Shown here piece by piece: positions 7,821 through 16,663 of a stretch of 64,000 bases of DNA (its first letter is position 1; every line of letters begins with the position of its first letter). Source of the DNA: Sphingopyxis alaskensis RB2256. GTDB taxonomy: Bacteria; Pseudomonadota; Alphaproteobacteria; Sphingomonadales; Sphingomonadaceae. The stretch lies in the NCBI RefSeq assembly GCF_000013985.1, contig NC_008048.1, positions 806,001-870,000 on the forward strand. The letters run 5' to 3'. The notes under the pieces are model-generated. The model saw nothing but the letters and a program-made list of their open reading frames with translations, did no database searches and was not told the origin of the DNA. The position numbers were made by a program, and so were the translations under genes.

Positions 7821-8474
7821 TCAGCGGGGGATCTGCCAACGGATACGGTTGCTGTACGTGCCGCCTGTCGGGTTGCCCGCGCGGTCCTTGCCCGGGTTGA
7901 ACCGGGCGCGGCGCGTGATCAGCTTGCAGGTTTCGGCATCGAGGTCGGCGTGCCCGCTCGACGACGTGATGTCGCAAGAGGTGACGCGGCCGTCCGTCCC
8001 ATAGGTGACGCGGAACCCGGTCGTGCCCTCGCGTTCCTCACGCATGGCGCGCGCCGGATAATCGTCGTTCGTCGCCCAGCGCGCCGGGTTGCCACGCGGC
8101 GAACCGGCCTGGCTGAGGTCGGGCGGCGGCGGCGCGGGTGGCGCGGGCGGCGTGAAGACGGGCGGCGGCGGGGTCGGCGGCGCCTTCGGAACCGACTGAA
8201 TCGTGTTCGTCGTCACCGGCGGCGGAATCGGCGACGGCGGCGTCACGACCGGCGGCGGCGGCGGCAGCACATTGTCCGGCGGCGGCGGCGGCGGCGGCTC
8301 CTCCGGCGGCGGCGGCTCTTCGACGTCCACCACGTCCAGCTTTTCAGCGATTTTCTTGACGATGCTGATGTTCAGGCCGTTGACCAGGCCGTAACCCAGA
8401 ACTGCCGTAAACAGACCAACCAAGACAATCGCCACTACCCTGTTTTTAGGGTCGACACTATCACCATAAGCCAT
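7821..8474 (-). CDS. tonB: TonB energy-transducing protein
   Basis: The product has 217 residues. An N-terminal membrane anchor (about 12-33, RVVAIVLVGLFTAVLGYGLV) precedes an extreme proline-rich linker (about 50-135, runs of up to seven Pro). The C-terminal TonB domain follows, with NPARWATNDDYPARAMREE and the VTYGTDGRVTSCDITSSSGH core. The linker spans the periplasm and the C domain contacts the TonB box of outer-membrane receptors. It heads the operon with exbB and two exbD genes. A Shine-Dalgarno-like AAGGAG lies rather far (13 bases) from the ATG. Confidence 0.94.
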   Translation of the reverse strand: MAYGDSVDPKNRVVAIVLVGLFTAVLGYGLVNGLNISIVKKIAEKLDVVDVEEPPPPEEPPPPPPPDNVLPPPPPVVTPPSPIPPPVTTNTIQSVPKAPPTPPPPVFTPPAPPAPPPPDLSQAGSPRGNPARWATNDDYPARAMREEREGTTGFRVTYGTDGRVTSCDITSSSGHADLDAETCKLITRRARFNPGKDRAGNPTGGTYSNRIRWQIPR

Positions 8475-8752
8475 TCAGGGACGACGCTCCTTGCTAGATC
8501 ATCCTGACACCAATTCCCAACCCTCGGGACGGTTGCCAAATGCCCGGATGATTTCCGATGCGCTTTCACAGACCCGACGGCACTGCATCCGGCATCTTAT
8601 GTTCTGGCCGGACACTTCGCGCCCGTCCTATCGCGGTGGCGGCACATTCGCAAACCCTTTATCAGCGGTTAATGTGCCCCGTCCCATGATGGGGTTTCGG
8701 GCACCGATACCGGTGTCACCGATGATGAAACATGATGGAAAGAGGATCGACC

Positions 8753-9634
8753 ATGCGCCTCCCCCACGCGGCCACCATCGCCGGCGTCCTGATGCTAGCT
8801 CTTGGAATCCCCGGTGTTTCGGCGATGCAGACGAACGAACCGGCGAGCAGCGCCAGCCCCTACAGCTATGCCGACATCGCCGACCTGGCCACCGCGGCGC
8901 CGATCGTGCTGCATGCGCGCATCCACCGCGCCGCAGCGCTCAAGCCCGATCGTGCGCCCGGCGTCGCGCCCGCGCACACGCGATTCTATATCGAGGCCGA
9001 TGTCGTGAGCCTGATTCGCGGGAGCGGTCCGCTCGCGGCGCGAATCTCCTATCTCGTCGATCTGCCGAACGACGCGCGCGGCAAACCCGCGAAGCTCAAG
9101 CGGAAGCAGCCGGTCCTGCTCTTTGCCCGCCCCGTCGCCGGCACCGCCGCCGGAACGAGCGACACGGGCAGCATCCAGCTGATCGCGCCCGATGCGCAGC
9201 TGCCGTGGGACGCGGCGACCGAGGCGCGGCTGCGCGCGATCCTGACCGAACTCGTCAAACCCGGCGCGCCGCCCGCGATCACCGGTATCGCCAACGGCTT
9301 CCACGTCCCCGGCACGCTGCCGGGCGAGGGCGAGACGCAGCTATTCCTGAACACCGCCACGGGAGAACCCGTATCGCTGACCATCCTCACCTCCGCCGAC
9401 GGTTCGCGGCGCTGGGCGGCGGCGTTCGGCGAAATCGTCGATGGGTCGGCGGCGGTGCCGGCGCGCGAAACGCTCGCCTGGTATCGCCTGGCCTGCGGCC
9501 TGCCGCGTCAGTTGCCGCTGGACCGGCTGGCGGGAACCGCGCCCGCGGACCGGCGCAAGGCGGCGGCGGATTATGCCGTCGTCCTCGGCGCGCTCGGCGA
9601 ATGCGCGCGAACGCGCAAGCCGCCCGAGGGATAA
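8753..9634 (+). CDS. Secreted hypothetical protein
   Basis: I do not recognise the family. The protein has 293 residues from the ATG at 8753, placed six bases after AGAGGA; an in-frame ATG at 8732 is less likely. Residues 1-24 form a clear signal peptide (VLMLALGIPGVSA). The mature part is mixed alpha/beta with no Cys pairs beyond two C-terminal residues, a basic KPAKLKRKQP stretch and no visible catalytic motif. It lies upstream of hom on the same strand, 114 bases away. Codon usage matches its neighbours, so it appears to be core genome. Confidence 0.75.
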   Translation: MRLPHAATIAGVLMLALGIPGVSAMQTNEPASSASPYSYADIADLATAAPIVLHARIHRAAALKPDRAPGVAPAHTRFYIEADVVSLIRGSGPLAARISYLVDLPNDARGKPAKLKRKQPVLLFARPVAGTAAGTSDTGSIQLIAPDAQLPWDAATEARLRAILTELVKPGAPPAITGIANGFHVPGTLPGEGETQLFLNTATGEPVSLTILTSADGSRRWAAAFGEIVDGSAAVPARETLAWYRLACGLPRQLPLDRLAGTAPADRRKAAADYAVVLGALGECARTRKPPEG

Positions 9635-9748
9635 AGGTCGGCTTCGGCGCGCAAAAGGCGCAGCGGGCTTGCCTCGGGCGCAAAAGCCGATAGGGCGGCG
9701 GCGACCAGCGGGGGCCGACCCCGCGCGCCTTTGTGTGGAGACCCGATC

Positions 9749-11083
9749 ATGTCGCCCTATGCCACCCCGACCGCTCCCCGCCCGCCGCTCCGCGTCGCGC
9801 TTGCCGGGATCGGCGTCGTCGGCGGCGGGGTGGTAAGGCTGCTCGAGGCGAACCGCGCCCTGATCGCGCGGCGCGCGGGTCGGCCGATCGAGATTGTCGC
9901 GGTGTCTGCGCGCGACCGGCACAAGGATCGCGGCGTCGACCTGTCGCGCTATCGCTGGGAAGACGATATGGACGCGCTCGTCGCGGCGGGCGATGTCGAT
10001 GTCGTCGTCGAGATGATCGGCGGCGCCGACGGATCGGCGCTGACGCTGGCGCGCCGCGCGCTGGGCGCGGGCAAGGCGCTGGTCACAGCGAACAAGGCGA
10101 TGATCGCGCATCACGGGATCGATCTCGCCCGGATCGCCGAAGAAAAGGACACGCCGCTGAAATACGAAGCCGCTGTCGCGGGCGGCATCCCTGTCATCAA
10201 GGCGATCCGCGAAGGCGCGTCGGCGAACGAGATCGCGCGCGTCTATGGCATCCTCAACGGCACCTGCAATTATATCCTGACGCAAATGGAACGGAATGGC
10301 GCGAGCTTCGCCGATGCGCTGGCCGCCGCGCAGGCCGAGGGCTATGCCGAGGCCGACCCGAGCTTCGATGTCGATGGCATCGACGCCGCGCACAAGCTGT
10401 CGATTCTCGCCGCGCTCTGTTTCGGGACGCGGCTCGACATCGGCGCGGTGACTGCCGACGGCATCCGGGGCCTGATCGCGGCCGACATCCGCGAGGCCGA
10501 GGCGCTGGGGCACCGCGTCCGCCTGATCGGCATGGCCGAGCGCGACAGCGCCGGGAACGGCGGCGCCCTCTATCAGCATGTCCAGCCGTGCCTGGTGCCC
10601 GCCGACCATCCGCTCGCCTATGTGCCCGGCGCGCTGAACGCCGTGGTCGCCGAGGGCAATTTTGTCGGCCGCCTGTTCTTCGAGGGCGCCGGCGCCGGGG
10701 CAGGACCGACCGCTTCGGCGATCGTGGCCGACATCATCGACATCGCGCGCGACGAATATGGCCCGGCCTTCGCGATGCCGGTCGATGCACTCGACGCGGC
10801 GCCCGCCGCCGATGCCGGCGCGCGCGTCGGCAAACATTATGTCCGCCTGATCGTCGAGGACCGGATCGGCGTGCTCGCCGAGATCGCGGCGGCGATGCGC
10901 GACGCCGGCGTGTCGATCGAAAGCCTGATCCAGCGCGGCAGCGAAGACGGTGACGACGGCGTCGTCATCGTGCTCGTCACCCATGAAGGCCCGGCAAGCG
11001 CGATCCATGCGGCGCTCGCGATTCTGGCGGGGTCGGACCATGTCGTCGGCGCGCCGATGCTGATGCCGATCCTGGCGCTCTAA
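9749..11083 (+). CDS. hom: Homoserine dehydrogenase
   Basis: Catalyses NAD(P)-dependent reduction of aspartate semialdehyde to homoserine, the branch to threonine, methionine and isoleucine. About 444 residues, the length of the ACT-containing type. The Rossmann motif is VALAGIGVVGGGVVRLL near the N terminus. The catalytic domain shows KYEAAVAGGIPVIKAIREG, GILNGTCNYIL and GYAEADPSFDVDGIDAAHK. A C-terminal ACT domain (about 360-440, VRLIVEDRIGVLAEIAAAMRDAGVSIES) allows feedback control by an amino acid. ATG 9749 follows GGAG (9737-9740); an in-frame TTG at 9731 is the only alternative nearby. Confidence 0.96.
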   Translation: MSPYATPTAPRPPLRVALAGIGVVGGGVVRLLEANRALIARRAGRPIEIVAVSARDRHKDRGVDLSRYRWEDDMDALVAAGDVDVVVEMIGGADGSALTLARRALGAGKALVTANKAMIAHHGIDLARIAEEKDTPLKYEAAVAGGIPVIKAIREGASANEIARVYGILNGTCNYILTQMERNGASFADALAAAQAEGYAEADPSFDVDGIDAAHKLSILAALCFGTRLDIGAVTADGIRGLIAADIREAEALGHRVRLIGMAERDSAGNGGALYQHVQPCLVPADHPLAYVPGALNAVVAEGNFVGRLFFEGAGAGAGPTASAIVADIIDIARDEYGPAFAMPVDALDAAPAADAGARVGKHYVRLIVEDRIGVLAEIAAAMRDAGVSIESLIQRGSEDGDDGVVIVLVTHEGPASAIHAALAILAGSDHVVGAPMLMPILAL

Positions 11084-11109
11084 CAGGCTGCGGAAAAACT
11101 CTTCCCGTT

Positions 11110-11955
11110 TAGGCGCTGTCTGCATTCATCGTAACCAGATCATGGCGCAAGCGAGATGGACGAAGCCGATGAAGGCGGAGAGAGACTTTTCGCAGCGCAA
11201 GGCTATCCTTCGGAAGCGTTTGAGTTTGTTGAAGAAGCATTCGACCTGATGGCGCTCCTTGTAGAGTCTCCAGTCGATAGGCGGGATTGTGGCGCGGCTG
11301 GGGTTAGCCTTGATCTGCGCGGTTGCGCCAAGGCCATCGGCAATGAAGGCACGTAACGGATCGGCGTCATAGGCGGCATCGGCGATAACGTGGCCGACGC
11401 CGTGCAAGCCGGACAGAAGCGCCTCGGCTTGCGGGCAATCGCCATATTGTCCCGGGGTTGAATGGATCCGCAGCGGCAGGCCGATCGCATCGACAACCGC
11501 GTGCAGCCTGGTCGTCAGCCCACCGCGCGAACGGCCGATTGCGGCCGCTTCAGCCCCCCTTTTGCGCCCGTCGCATCGGCGTGGACCTTTGAGATCGTGC
11601 TGTCGATCAGAACATATTCAAAGTCCGGCGTGTCGGCCAGCGCATGAAAAAGTTTCTCCCAGACACCATTGCGAGACCAGCGGCGAAAGCGCGCATGGAC
11701 AGCGGTCCATTTGCCGAACACCTCCGGCAGGTCACGCCAATGCGCCGCATTGCCCGCCATCCACAGGATCGCGTCGACAAACAGGCGGTTATCAACCCCG
11801 CTCCGGCCCGGCATTCCAACACGGCCCGGAAGATACCCCTCAATCCGCCCCCATTGTTCGTCTGTCAGTACTCGTCTGCTCAAGGCTCGTCTCCTTCGGA
11901 AACCTTGAATCACAACCCCTCAGAAAAAGACTCCCCTGAATGCAGACAGCGCCTA
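11110..11955. mobile_element. IS5-family (IS427-type) insertion sequence
   Basis: Perfect 17-bp terminal inverted repeats: GGCGCTGTCTGCATTCA at 11112-11128 and its complement at 11937-11953. They are flanked by TA at 11110-11111 and 11954-11955, the TA duplication typical of the IS427 group. The element is 842 bp, just downstream of hom, and carries one transposase in two overlapping frames. Confidence 0.93.
11126..11913 (-). CDS. IS5/IS427-type transposase, two frames
   Basis: The first frame (11913 down to about 11515) has the DUF4096-like N terminus (VLTDEQWGRIEGYLPG ... AGNAAHWRDLPEVFGKW) and the first catalytic Asp in VLIDSTISKVHADATGAKGG. A -1 shift at the run A4G6 (11554-11563) continues as EAAAIGRSRGGLTTRLHAV into the second frame. 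That frame has the second Asp in HVIADAAYDADPLR and the Glu in KERHQVECFFNKLK. Such -1 frameshifting on an A/G run is the normal expression mode of this group, so the element may be active. Its stop lies inside the left inverted repeat. Confidence 0.9.
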
Positions 11956-12169
11956 GAGGGCTGCGTCATAGCATTTCAGAAATCGCGGTCCGGCGGCAAC
12001 TGGTGAACGTCGACGATGATCGGGGTGGCCAGGGCGGACGGCGAGTGCATCGTATCGGCCTCGGCGCGGGGCGACCAACGGCGCAGTGCGCTTCCACAGC
12101 ATCGTTCGCGGCGACCAGCGCCACCGCACGCGCCGCGATGGCCAAAAGCGCAATCCACATTTGTCGCCC

Positions 12170-12202
12170 AAAAAAAAGCCCGGCGAATCGCTCCGCCGGG
12201 CT
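12170..12202 (-). terminator. Rho-independent terminator of the BI-1 gene
   Basis: On the - strand AGCCCGGCG and CGCCGGGCT (12194-12202 with 12177-12185) form a 9-bp stem around an 8-base loop, followed by a run of eight T (12177-12170). It lies 27 bases after the stop at 12229. Confidence 0.9.
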
Positions 12203-12228
12203 CGTTCGCGTCTTTTCCGTCCGTCCGC

Positions 12229-12957
12229 TTATTCGCGGCTGCCCAGAAGGTTGAGCAGGAAGGTGAACATGTTGACGAAGTCGAGATAGAGCGACAGCGC
12301 GCCCATCACCACCGACTTGCCGACAAAGTCGGTCCCGCGGACATAGAAATACATGCTCTTGATCTTCTGCGTGTCATACGCCGTCAGCCCCGCGAAGATC
12401 AGCACGCCAATGACACTGATCGCCGTCGCGAGCGCGCTCGACTGCACGAAAAAGTTGATCAGCATCGCGACAAGAATGCCGACGACGCCCATGATCAGGA
12501 AGGTGCCGAAACCCGACAGATCCTTCTTGGTCGTATAGCCATAGAGGCTGAGCCCCAGAAAGGCCGCCGCGGTCGCAAAGAAGGTCGTCGCGATCGACGT
12601 GGCGGTGAAGGCCAGGAAGATCGTCGACATCGACAGGCCCATCACCGCGGCATAGACCCAGAAGATCGCCTGCGCGGCCGGGGTCGACAGCTTGTTGATG
12701 CCAAAGCTCAGCACCAGCACAAAGGCCAGCGGCGCCAGCATCACCACCCACATCAGCGGACTGCCGATCAGCGACGCGGTAAAGCCCGACTGAAAGGCCA
12801 GCAGCGCGACGATACCCGTCAGCAGCACGCCCGAGGCCATATAATTATATACCGACAGCATGTACGACCGCAGACCGGCATCGACGGCCTGGTCCATTGC
12901 GTTCGCGCCGGCGCCAAAACCGGAAGCCGCCATATTGGGGTCGTTCCAATTCGCCAT
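12229..12957 (-). CDS. Bax inhibitor-1/YccA family membrane protein
   Basis: A 242-residue protein with seven predicted membrane spans starting at about residue 35 (MLSVYNYMASGVLLTGIVALLAF). It has the family traits of aromatic-rich turns (MGLSMSTIFLAFT), YGYTTKKDLSGFG and a C-terminal segment SLYLDFVNMFTFLLNLLGSRE. Members act as pH-sensitive calcium leak channels or as FtsH-interacting factors; the bacterial role here is not fixed by sequence. ATG 12957 follows GGAGATGAG. It is transcribed alone, ending in a strong terminator. Confidence 0.92.
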   Translation of the reverse strand: MANWNDPNMAASGFGAGANAMDQAVDAGLRSYMLSVYNYMASGVLLTGIVALLAFQSGFTASLIGSPLMWVVMLAPLAFVLVLSFGINKLSTPAAQAIFWVYAAVMGLSMSTIFLAFTATSIATTFFATAAAFLGLSLYGYTTKKDLSGFGTFLIMGVVGILVAMLINFFVQSSALATAISVIGVLIFAGLTAYDTQKIKSMYFYVRGTDFVGKSVVMGALSLYLDFVNMFTFLLNLLGSRE

Positions 12958-13122
12958 TTCTCATCTCCATAACCGGCCAGCCCATACCGGCCGTGCGCAT
13001 AATATCGGGACTTTCCCCCTCCGATTCAAGCGAAACCGGACAGGCGCGACCGGACGGCCTTAACGATGCGGCAAATCGGCCGGGGAGTCGCGCCGCGCGG
13101 CGAGACGCCCTATGCTGTGATC

Positions 13123-13737
13123 ATGTCGACGCACCGCCTGTTCGTCGCGCTGCGACCGCCGCCGCCCGTTCGCGCACTTTTGCTGCGCGCGATGCACGGC
13201 ATTTCGGGCGCGCGCTGGCAAAGCGACGAGCAGCTTCACCTGACGCTGCGCTTCATCGGCGAGGTCGACCACCATCTGGCCGAAGACATTGCGGCGGTGC
13301 TGGGCGCGCTCCACGCACCGGCGGCGAGGGTGCGTATCGCCGGCGTCGACCTGTTCGAGCGGCAGGGGCGACCGCACATGGTCTGGGCGCGCATCGCCCC
13401 CGAAGAGCCGCTCGCCGCGCTGCACCGCAAGGTCGAACAATGTCTGGCGCGCGTCGGCATCGCGGCCGAAACCCGCGCCTTCGTGCCGCATGTCACGCTG
13501 GCGCGGCTCAACCGGTCATCGGGGCCGGTCGCGCCCTTTCTCGCGCTGAACGGAGATCTTGCGAGCGACCCCTTTCTGTTCGACCATGTCACGCTTTACG
13601 AGAGCGAAATGGGGCACGGCGGCTCACGCTATCACCCCGTCGCGCGCTATCCGCTCGTCGACCAGCGCGCGGCGAGCGCCGAAGCGACCGCCGCCACATC
13701 CTCCCACGTCGCGGCAAAGCCCTCGTCCGAGCCATAA
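13123..13737 (+). CDS. thpR: RNA 2',3'-cyclic phosphodiesterase (LigT/ThpR)
   Basis: A 2H phosphoesterase: two HxT motifs are visible, HLTLRFIG and HVTLARL, each lining the active site that opens 2',3'-cyclic phosphates. From ATG 13123 (MSTHRLFVALRPP) the protein has 204 residues, slightly longer than usual. The conserved part ends at RYPLVDQ, and the last ~22 residues are read through the 3' end of the opposing phosphatase gene, giving a 91-bp tail-to-tail overlap. An in-frame start at 13066 would add a 19-residue tail unlike the family. Confidence 0.88.
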   Translation: MSTHRLFVALRPPPPVRALLLRAMHGISGARWQSDEQLHLTLRFIGEVDHHLAEDIAAVLGALHAPAARVRIAGVDLFERQGRPHMVWARIAPEEPLAALHRKVEQCLARVGIAAETRAFVPHVTLARLNRSSGPVAPFLALNGDLASDPFLFDHVTLYESEMGHGGSRYHPVARYPLVDQRAASAEATAATSSHVAAKPSSEP

Positions 13738-14132
13738 TAGGGATCGGTCACCCCCTGCCCCGCGCGTCCGGCAACGAGGTCGAGCATCAGGCATAGCTCG
13801 GCGGTCGCGTCGTCGGGGCGGATTGCCAGCGCGTCGCGCAGATTGCTTTCATCGGCGGCAAGGATCAGGTCGAAGCGGTAAAAATCGTCACGGACGAGCT
13901 GGCGCGCGCGCAGGCCCGAAATGTCGATGCCGCGGCGCTGCGCCTCGGCCTGTGCCCGGCGATCGGGCGGATGGCCGACATGCCAGTTGCCCGTCCCCGC
14001 CGAATCGATATGCGCGTCGATCCCCGCAGCGGCGAAGGCCGCACGCGCCGCGCCCTCGCCGAGCGGCGAGCGGCAGATGTTGCCGAGACACAGGAACAAA
14101 ATTGCTGGCCGCACCTTACCGTCCTTGCCCAT
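13647..14132 (-). CDS. Low-molecular-weight protein tyrosine phosphatase
   Basis: The product has 161 residues. The P loop is CLGNICRSP, with nucleophile C15 and R21 (CX5R), and the general-acid Asp sits in VTDPYYG near residue 129. The fold-determining ILFLCLGNICRSPLGEGAAR and SAGTGNWHVGHPPDRRA blocks are intact. It removes phosphate from phosphotyrosine or similar small substrates in the cytoplasm. It diverges from the MFS gene and converges on thpR, with which it overlaps. Arsenate-reductase-type relatives are less likely because the DPYYG loop is of the phosphatase kind. Confidence 0.93.
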   Translation of the reverse strand: MGKDGKVRPAILFLCLGNICRSPLGEGAARAAFAAAGIDAHIDSAGTGNWHVGHPPDRRAQAEAQRRGIDISGLRARQLVRDDFYRFDLILAADESNLRDALAIRPDDATAELCLMLDLVAGRAGQGVTDPYYGSDEGFAATWEDVAAVASALAARWSTSG

Positions 14133-14150
14133 ATCGCTCCTGCTCCGCCA

Positions 14151-14172
14151 AAGTTGAACCGACTTTCAACTT
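14151..14172. promoter_or_regulatory. Dyad-symmetric operator candidate
   Basis: AAGTTGAA and TTCAACTT form perfect 8-bp arms separated by six bases, between the divergent phosphatase and MFS genes. Size and position suit a MarR- or TetR-type repressor site. No regulator gene is adjacent. Confidence 0.4.
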
Positions 14173-14238
14173 GCGCCGCCGTGCGGCTCTGCTAGCCATG
14201 GTGCGCAACAGATAGAGGGTCCGGGAGAGGGTTGCCAT

Positions 14239-15849
14239 ATGGCCGATGTCGCGAGCGAGAACAGCATGTCCGGTGCATCGGCGCCCGCCGAACTCAAGGC
14301 CAGCGGATATAGCTGGTATGTGCTGTCGGTGCTCGTTGTCGTCTATATCCTGAACTTCATCGACCGGCAGATCATCAGCATCCTGGCGGTGGACATCAAG
14401 GCCGACCTTCAGCTCAGCGATTCGGACATGGGTTTTCTCGGCGGCGCCGCCTTTGCGGTCTTCTACGCGCTGTTCGGCATCCCGCTCGGCCGTCTCGCCG
14501 ACAATTGGAGCCGCGTGAAGCTGCTGTCGATCGGCCTGACCCTGTGGTCGGCGATGACCGCTTTTTCGGGCTTCGCCCATGACCGGCTGACGCTGACGCT
14601 GGCGCGCATGGGGGTCGGCGTCGGCGAAGCGACCGCGAGCCCCACCGCCTATTCGCTGATCTCCGACTATTTCCCGAAACGACAAAAGGCGACCGCACTC
14701 GCCATCTATTCGTCGGGGCTCTATCTCGGCGGCGGCGTGTCGCTGTTCATCGGCGCGGTGATCGTCGAAAGCTGGAACCGCGCCTTTCCGGCGGGCGGAC
14801 CGCTGGGACTCGTCGGCTGGCAGGCGGCGTTCCTCGCGGTCGGCATCCCCGGCCTGCTGCTCGCGCTGTGGGTCGCCAGCCTGCGCGAACCGGTGCGCGG
14901 CGCGATGGACGGGGTACCGACGCAAAGCTCGCCCACGCCCTTCCGCGCGTTCGGAAGGGATTTGTCGATGATCGTGCCGCCGCTCACCCTCTATGGCGCG
15001 TGGCAGCGCGGGCCCGCGGCGCTCGCGATCAACATCGGCGTCGCCGCCGCGCTCGCCGCCTTTGCCTGGTGGATGATCGAACTCACCGGAAATCTGCCGC
15101 AATGGTCGGCGGTCGCGCTCGGCTATTATGCCGTCTTTTCGTGGGCGAGCACGCTGCGCGCCAATGATCCCGCGACCTTCCGCCTGATCTGGGGCACGCC
15201 CGCCTTCATCTGCACGACGCTCGGCTATGGGCTCGTCGCGCTCGCCGCCTATGCGCTTGCCTTCTGGTCGGCGCCCTATGCCGAAGTCGTGCTGGGCCTG
15301 CCCAAGCAGCAGCTTGCCTCGATTCTCGGCGCCAATGGCGCGCTCAGCGGCTTCATCGGCGTCATCATCGGCGGGCGCGTCGCCGACGCGCTGCGCGCGC
15401 GCCACCCCGCGGGACGGATCTGGATGATCCTGTTCGGCGTCGTCGCGCCGGTCATCCCCATCTGGATCGGCTACACAACTGAAATTGCCGCGCTTTTCTA
15501 TACGATGAACTTCCTCGCCGGGCTGTTCGGCGCCGCGGCGCTCGGCGCGGCCGCCGCGACCACGCAGGATCTGGTGCTGCCGCAGATGCGCGGCACCGCG
15601 ACCGCCGCCTTTTTCCTCGGCACGACGCTGATCGGCCTGTCCTTCGGCCCCTATATGGTCGGACAGATTTCGGATCTGACGGGCACGGTGGTGAACGGCC
15701 AGCCCGTTGGCAATCTGCGCACCGGCATCCTGTCGCTGATCGGCGTCGCGCCGGTCGCGGTCGCGCTGCTGTTCTATGCCTATCGCGCGCTGCCGGAGGC
15801 CGAGGCGACGCTCGTGCAGCGTGCGGCCGCGGCGCGCGGCGGCGCCTGA
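14239..15849 (+). CDS. MFS transporter, spinster-like
   Basis: A 536-residue major facilitator with about 12 membrane spans and an internal cluster of extra hydrophobic segments (about residues 235-300). The first span is SWYVLSVLVVVYILNFIDRQIISIL, and DRQ after it is typical of spinster-type and hexuronate-like MFS members. The loop 2-3 signature reads GIPLGRLADNWSR, followed by ARMGVGVGEATASPTAYSLISDYF. The substrate is unknown; in sphingomonads such carriers often sit with catabolic genes, but none is adjacent here. ATG 14239 follows GGGAGAGGG, and the gene ends 4 bases from sodC, tail to tail. Confidence 0.9.
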   Translation: MADVASENSMSGASAPAELKASGYSWYVLSVLVVVYILNFIDRQIISILAVDIKADLQLSDSDMGFLGGAAFAVFYALFGIPLGRLADNWSRVKLLSIGLTLWSAMTAFSGFAHDRLTLTLARMGVGVGEATASPTAYSLISDYFPKRQKATALAIYSSGLYLGGGVSLFIGAVIVESWNRAFPAGGPLGLVGWQAAFLAVGIPGLLLALWVASLREPVRGAMDGVPTQSSPTPFRAFGRDLSMIVPPLTLYGAWQRGPAALAINIGVAAALAAFAWWMIELTGNLPQWSAVALGYYAVFSWASTLRANDPATFRLIWGTPAFICTTLGYGLVALAAYALAFWSAPYAEVVLGLPKQQLASILGANGALSGFIGVIIGGRVADALRARHPAGRIWMILFGVVAPVIPIWIGYTTEIAALFYTMNFLAGLFGAAALGAAAATTQDLVLPQMRGTATAAFFLGTTLIGLSFGPYMVGQISDLTGTVVNGQPVGNLRTGILSLIGVAPVAVALLFYAYRALPEAEATLVQRAAAARGGA

Positions 15850-15853
15850 CCGG

Positions 15854-16435
15854 TCAGCCGCCGACGGGACCGCCCGCGACGATCACGCCGCACGCAACAC
15901 GCCCACCGCTGTTGCCGCTGGGATCGGTCTTCATATCGTCGGGACCGGCGTGAATGACAAAGGCCGCGCCGTCGGCGTCGAGCAGCCCGCTCTCGCCGTC
16001 GAAGCGCGAACCGACCATCCGCAGCGTCGCGCGACCGATCTGGCCGGGCTCGACGACCAGATTGGGCAGGTCGCCATGATGCGCACCCATCGGATTGTCA
16101 CGGCCGTGCTGAACCCCGGTCGGGTTCCAGTGTCCGCCTGCGCTGGCGAAGTCGGGCGGTGTGCATTGCCCAACCGTATGCACGTGCATGCCATAGGTGC
16201 CGGGACCGAAACCGCGCGCGACCAGCTCGATGCGCAGCCCGCTCGCGTCGCGATAAATGTCGGCGCGACCGCGGTCGGCGCCGCTGGCATCGTAAAGCTG
16301 CGCGTGGGCGTCGGGCGGCGGCAGCGTCGTCGTCGGCGCCTTGCCGCCCATCCCCGCGCAGCCCGCGAGGAGCAGCGCCCACGCGAGGGCGCCACCGTAG
16401 GCGAGAAACTGTTTGTGCTGCGAACCGATCGTCAT
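15854..16435 (-). CDS. sodC: Cu/Zn superoxide dismutase, lipoprotein
   Basis: Dismutates superoxide in the periplasm. Translation from ATG 16435, preceded by GGGAG, gives 193 residues. The N terminus is a lipoprotein signal with lipobox LLAGC (Cys26), so the enzyme is probably membrane-anchored. Copper/zinc ligands are seen in GMHVHTVGQC, GGHWNP, MGAHHGDLPNL and VIHAGPDDMKTDPSGNSGGRVACGV; the two Cys form the structural disulphide. Longer upstream frames lack a signal peptide, which decides the start. It converges with the MFS gene. Confidence 0.93.
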   Translation of the reverse strand: MTIGSQHKQFLAYGGALAWALLLAGCAGMGGKAPTTTLPPPDAHAQLYDASGADRGRADIYRDASGLRIELVARGFGPGTYGMHVHTVGQCTPPDFASAGGHWNPTGVQHGRDNPMGAHHGDLPNLVVEPGQIGRATLRMVGSRFDGESGLLDADGAAFVIHAGPDDMKTDPSGNSGGRVACGVIVAGGPVGG

Positions 16436-16541
16436 GTGGCTGCTCCCTGCTATCCCGTCCTGATCAGAACGCCGTAGCGGCGCGTTTCGATCCCCAGGCA
16501 CGATGCCGCTTTTTGGAGCAGGTTCCAAGGGCATAGGGTCA

Positions 16542-16663
16542 GGACCCATTAATTACCCCTTCGAGGCGTCGAAATGGCGAAGATATCGGACCTTGGCGGG
16601 TGCGGCGGGTAGCATCGGAGATTGAAGCCATTTCGACTCCTCGAAGGGGTAATTAATGGGTCC
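16542..16663. repeat. 122-bp element with 36-bp inverted repeats
   Basis: Arms at 16542-16577 and 16628-16663 are complementary over 36 bp with one mismatch, both beginning GGACCCATTAATTACCCC and separated by 50 bases. It has no coding content. The form is that of a miniature inverted-repeat element, or of a very stable RNA hairpin. It lies 107 bases upstream of the sodC start, so it may affect sodC expression. Confidence 0.8.

Noticed and set aside
11966..12160. Small - strand frame with a signal-peptide-like start (MWIALLAIAARAVALVAA)
   Set aside because: The hydrophobic start is suggestive, but no ribosome-binding site or continuation is convincing and the 3' part looks out of frame. It lies beside an insertion and may be a gene remnant.
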